DNA of 64,000 bases, from positions 8,790,536-8,854,535 of the forward strand of contig BSQZ01000018.1 in NCBI GenBank assembly GCA_033239005.1, read 5' to 3'. Numbering within the stretch: position 1 is the first letter of the stretch; each line of letters begins with the position of its first letter. This DNA is from Lamellibrachia satsuma (taxonomy: Eukaryota > Annelida > Polychaeta > Sabellida > Siboglinidae). This document shows positions 62,401 through 64,000 of the stretch, in pieces. The position numbers and the translations under genes are program-made. The notes below the pieces were generated by a model. It searched no databases. It was not told the DNA's origin and saw only the letters and a program-made list of their open reading frames with translations.

Positions 62401-63792
62401 TTTTCTTCAATTTATGGCGCTGTGCCCCCTGACCTGACCTGACCCCGCTCATCTGGAGGGGGGGCACAAGCCAGAACCCACCCCCACCAAATATTCTGTT
62501 TTTGTGTTTCTAAAGCTATATCTAAGTGTGTCCACTGTCTAAGTGTGTCCAATGTCTAACTGTGGTGAAGAAGAACCATGGAATGGACACTATTTGTTGC
62601 ATAACTTTAAAATGAACAAGACAAACAAGTATTTCTAGGAATGATAAATACTTATATAGAGTTATAGTAGGTAGTGTAGCAGATACTAAATATGAAATCT
62701 GTACATGAAAATTTAAAATAAAATCTAAATAATTTTTTTCTTCCATATCATTGATGTGTGAGTTTAAATTTTTTGTGTGTTCTTATAAATTCAACGCAGT
62801 AATGTGATGGTAAATATGTAGGTAAAAGATGTGCTAATTTTATTTTTGACAGACCAACAATTCAGTAACTGCAATTTTGTGCATTTGGACCACTATATGT
62901 ATGATCTGTACATCCACATGATCTGTACATCCACATGATCTGTACATCCATATGATCTGTACATCCACAGGGTTTAGCAGGAAGAACCATTCAGTGTACA
63001 ATCACGTGGACTACACTCAATCAGTGGGTAACATCAGTCACTGTGGGGGGGGGAAACCTGCCATACACTAACAGGATTTGTGTTTGGGTATATAAATAAT
63101 TATTGGTTTGTTTTTGTGAGCAGCTGGAGAATGGATGACGGCGCAGTCGAAGAAGAAGAATAAACGGAACAAGAGGGGGCAAGACGAGGGCGGGAAGAAA
63201 GAGATGCCAGCCACACCCAAGCAGGAGGAGGTGAAGGTGGAGGATGTCCCCGTGGAGGGAGTTAAGGCGGAGGCGACACCAGCAGCAGAGGAGCCTCAAG
63301 TGGAGGCAGCGGCCCCTGTGGAGAAGAAACAGAAGAAACGCAAAGAGACGGTGAGAGGGATCACATTGGAGTTGTATTTAAACATGGGTCAACTTAGTAT
63401 GGCTTCAATGAAGATTTGCTGCCATAAAAAGTGCTATTTGAATATTGCGCAAAATTACAACCCATTCTGTGAATCAGTTTACTGCAATTTCACGAGCACA
63501 TATGTTGTATAAAGTTAGTGTCCATAAAAGGAAGTCGCTCAATGGATTGAAGATGCTCCTTGTAAAAGTTGGCAGTGGATATAAAATGAGGTACACACAG
63601 TCCCCATGTTGAAAGGTATTAGAAACTTAAAAGGATGTGACAAATGTTTTGTGACATGTTTGTTTTCTTCAGCAGAAATTGCCAGCGAAGAGTGATGTGA
63701 CATTGAAGAGTAATGTGTCACTTGACGTCTCGGCAGAGAAAGAGCTCAAGGACACAGCCGACATGCAGATCAAGCAATCAGACCCGCCGCAG
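50356..63792 (+). CDS. MTDH: LYRIC/metadherin-like protein, first 5 exons, incomplete at right edge
   Basis: Exons 50356-50529, 52654-52782, 60009-60102, 63124-63350 and 63676-63792 (or from 63673) join in frame (phases 0,0,1,0) to about 246 residues and continue past the window. Seen: a single N-terminal membrane segment (VAVPVVGVILCFVLVYAFGF, about residues 12-31), then a long Lys/Glu/Pro/Gln-rich tail with KSQPNGHIV and, after an acidic stretch, EAGEWMTAQSKKKNKRNKRG. The last two line up with KPNG and the DEGAW-T-S-basic block of vertebrate LYRIC/metadherin. LYRIC is an ER/nuclear-envelope protein acting in NF-kB, splicing-factor and SND1 complexes in vertebrates; none of that can be read from this sequence. 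The alternative is another lysine-rich ER anchor such as RRBP1/kinectin. Proximity to LAPTM4 favours MTDH. A further exon could be hidden in the 7.2-kb intron 2. Confidence 0.7.
50530..50750. repeat. ~55-bp array starting at the LYRIC-like exon-1 donor, about 4 copies
   Basis: Units contain aacatatggaaagtgtttgt and atcccagcaagccatt. The array begins within ten bases of the exon-1 splice donor, but does not copy the exon itself. Confidence 0.9.
51045..51315 (+). mobile_element. tRNA-derived SINE
   Basis: The head has Pol III-type boxes: tggtagagcatctg (A box, about 51062) and gggttcgaatct (B box, about 51091), followed by a ~200-bp body (tgtgcctatctttcgaaag, then ctcagtgctcctcatag). The cloverleaf does not close well and there is a long tail, so this is a SINE rather than a tRNA gene. 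Confidence 0.7.
52080..52340. repeat. Small arrays: 13-bp atcaaccactaa and 24-bp aacatggtta units
   Basis: Three to four copies of catcaaccactaa (52095-52150), then about five copies of a 24-bp unit containing caacagttagaacatggtta (52235-52335). Confidence 0.85.
52654..52782 (+). CDS. MTDH: LYRIC-like exon 2
   Basis: Acceptor cttgttttag/AAG and donor AAGACG/gtgagc, 43 codons. Encodes KSQPNGHIVALEQPQQVTVR and GRQVAATGKAEVATSKVKT. Confidence 0.75.
53365..53425. repeat. (CACG)n / (CA)n simple repeat
   Basis: Degenerate cacacgcacgcacgc tract in LYRIC-like intron 2. Confidence 0.9.
53525..53615 (+). mobile_element. Solo CR1-like LINE 3' terminus
   Basis: Carries ggactctcgataagccaatg, ccttatccacttgccatct and the terminal atcttgttaaat; only the untranslated tail is present. 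Confidence 0.85.
53616..56460. other. LYRIC-like intron 2, central part
   Basis: AT-rich, no exon recognised. Two segments resemble each other (55730-55960 and 56095-56310: acttgtggttg, then ggttac and ttaccaact/caa), suggesting an old local duplication or repeat. A (GTGC)n tract lies at 56363-56412. Confidence 0.4.
56485..57385. repeat. 64-bp minisatellite, about 14 copies
   Basis: Unit begins tcatccatgatggtgggg, with gactcagaccacaatgac and ggactcttgttgag; the first copy is 60 bp. Variants (agactc/cactca, ggcgg/ggcag) alternate in a regular order, suggesting a two- to six-unit higher-order duplication. Confidence 0.95.
57604..57842. repeat. 40-bp minisatellite, 6 copies
   Basis: Unit ctgtctcaccacagaacacc followed by atgctgttgtcatgagacat. 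Confidence 0.95.
57843..58534. other. Unassigned low-repeat stretch
   Basis: Plus-strand frames at 57848-58126 and 58150-58443 have protein-like composition (LGSTNSQKLLTYWKTTIDKE; NNIFLYWLYFDDTKEAVVNA), but I recognise no family and splice sites are unconvincing. A cgcgcgcacgcac simple repeat interrupts at 58316-58365. Possibly a decayed transposon or pseudogene piece. Confidence 0.35.
58535..58780. repeat. 40-bp minisatellite, 6 copies
   Basis: Unit agttagacagtttgtgtatg followed by ctctatgacgtgaagtgaac. Confidence 0.95.
58781..60008. other. LYRIC-like intron 2, right part
   Basis: AT-rich; a phrase (atttcatgcaaatcggc) occurs twice (59053 and 59383), suggesting a dispersed repeat. No exon recognised. 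Confidence 0.35.
60009..60102 (+). CDS. MTDH: LYRIC-like exon 3
   Basis: Acceptor ttttgttgcag/CCA and donor AATGAAG/gtacag, 31 codons plus 1 base. Encodes PKKQQTKSPKPQQSARTEV and an acidic end PSEDNE. Confidence 0.72.
60540..60785 (+). repeat. Third, diverged copy of the inverted-repeat arm family
   Basis: Shares tggtcacgttttcttataat, then aaacatggccgcca and an aaaactcaaccagcatgt segment with 35640-35855, in the same order. Confidence 0.65.
61235..61345. repeat. 29-bp minisatellite, about 4 copies
   Basis: Unit acaaacatatatgttgttac followed by ttgatatgc. Confidence 0.9.
62910..62972. repeat. 17-bp minisatellite, about 4 copies
   Basis: Unit atgatctgtacatccac. Confidence 0.9.
63124..63350 (+). 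CDS. MTDH: LYRIC-like exon 4
   Basis: Acceptor gtgagcag/CTG and donor GAGACG/gtgaga. Encodes the diagnostic GEWMTAQSKKKNKRNKRG, then a Val/Pro/Glu/Ala-rich stretch and a second basic cluster EKKQKKRKET. Confidence 0.78.
63676..63792 (+). CDS. MTDH: LYRIC-like exon 5
   Basis: Acceptor cttcagcag/AAA is a NAGNAG site (the exon may start at 63673 and add Gln); donor CCGCAG/gtgagt. Encodes KLPAKSDVTLKSNVSLDV and EKELKDTADMQIKQSD. The gene continues beyond 64000. Confidence 0.7.
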
Positions 63793-63884
63793 GTGAGTTC
63801 TCTGTCTTTGTGCGGTGTTAAGAAGTACATCATAAACTTAAGTCGTTGTTTGTCAGTTACATTATCACTCCCTGTCGTTCTGTT

Positions 63885-64000
63885 GTCAGCCAGCCTGTTG
63901 AAGCCTGACACACTGACAAAGTGCAGTCAGCCTGTTGGAGCCTGACACACTGACAGAGTGCAGCCAGCTTGTTGGGGCCTGACACACTGACAGAGTGTAG
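63885..64000. repeat. ~43-bp minisatellite at the right edge, 2-3 copies visible
   Basis: Unit cagcctgttggagcctgaca followed by cactgacagagtg. It continues past the window end. Confidence 0.85.

Larger units (their letters stand above)
60800..63120. other. LYRIC-like intron 3
   Basis: Intron between exons 3 and 4. It holds a 29-bp array (61235-61345), a 17-bp array (62910-62972) and a ttaactt-rich patch (61965-62075). No exon recognised. Confidence 0.4.

Overview
The window is nuclear DNA of an animal with large, repeat-filled introns. Spliced genes with canonical GT-AG introns, a vertebrate-like set of gene families (LAPTM4, OSER1, LYRIC/MTDH), CR1-like LINEs, a tRNA-derived SINE and a Toll-like-receptor fragment point to a lophotrochozoan, most likely a mollusc. 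That taxonomic call is inference. Almost every gene here is split into short exons, so long open frames mislead: most of the longest ones lie in minisatellites or LINEs.

Layout. 1-9.3 kb: mostly noncoding, with small minisatellites and one weak candidate first exon (1844-1906, minus). 9.3-20.9 kb (minus): a complete seven-exon LAPTM4-family lysosomal membrane protein gene (249 aa by my splice model), whose introns are packed with minisatellites and two LINE copies. 23.9-28.2 kb (minus): a complete three-coding-exon OSER1 homologue (273 aa), with a 1.6-kb minisatellite in intron 2. 30.7-35.9 kb: a 5.2-kb block bounded by ~370-bp inverted repeats. It holds a rearranged CR1-like LINE (SGNH-hydrolase ORF1 joined directly to reverse transcriptase), a palindromic MITE-like element, and a leucine-rich-repeat (Toll-like receptor type) fragment interrupted by another LINE 3' end. 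36.0-43.7 kb (plus): a five-exon gene whose in-frame splicing predicts a THAP domain followed by six C2H2 zinc fingers (700 aa). 44-50 kb: relics of several LINE families and microsatellites. 50.4 kb to the right edge (plus): the first five exons of a LYRIC/metadherin-like (MTDH) gene that runs out of the window, with a SINE and several minisatellites in its introns.

Biology. LAPTM4 is an endolysosomal four-pass protein with two PY motifs for NEDD4-type ligases. OSER1 is a small stress-responsive serine-rich protein. LYRIC/MTDH is an ER/nuclear-envelope single-pass lysine-rich protein. From general knowledge, LAPTM4B and MTDH are neighbours on human chromosome 8q22, so their proximity here looks like ancient microsynteny and supports both identifications.

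Most unusual observation. Intron 3 of LAPTM4 carries a tandem array at each end that copies the adjacent exon border: about 10 extra copies of the exon-3 end plus 5' splice site, and about 14 extra copies of the 3' splice site plus exon-4 start. A second minisatellite, in OSER1 intron 2, appears to have been built from the 5' junction of a truncated LINE insertion. All coordinates of exon borders come from reading GT/AG sites and frame by eye; no alignment or transcript data were available.
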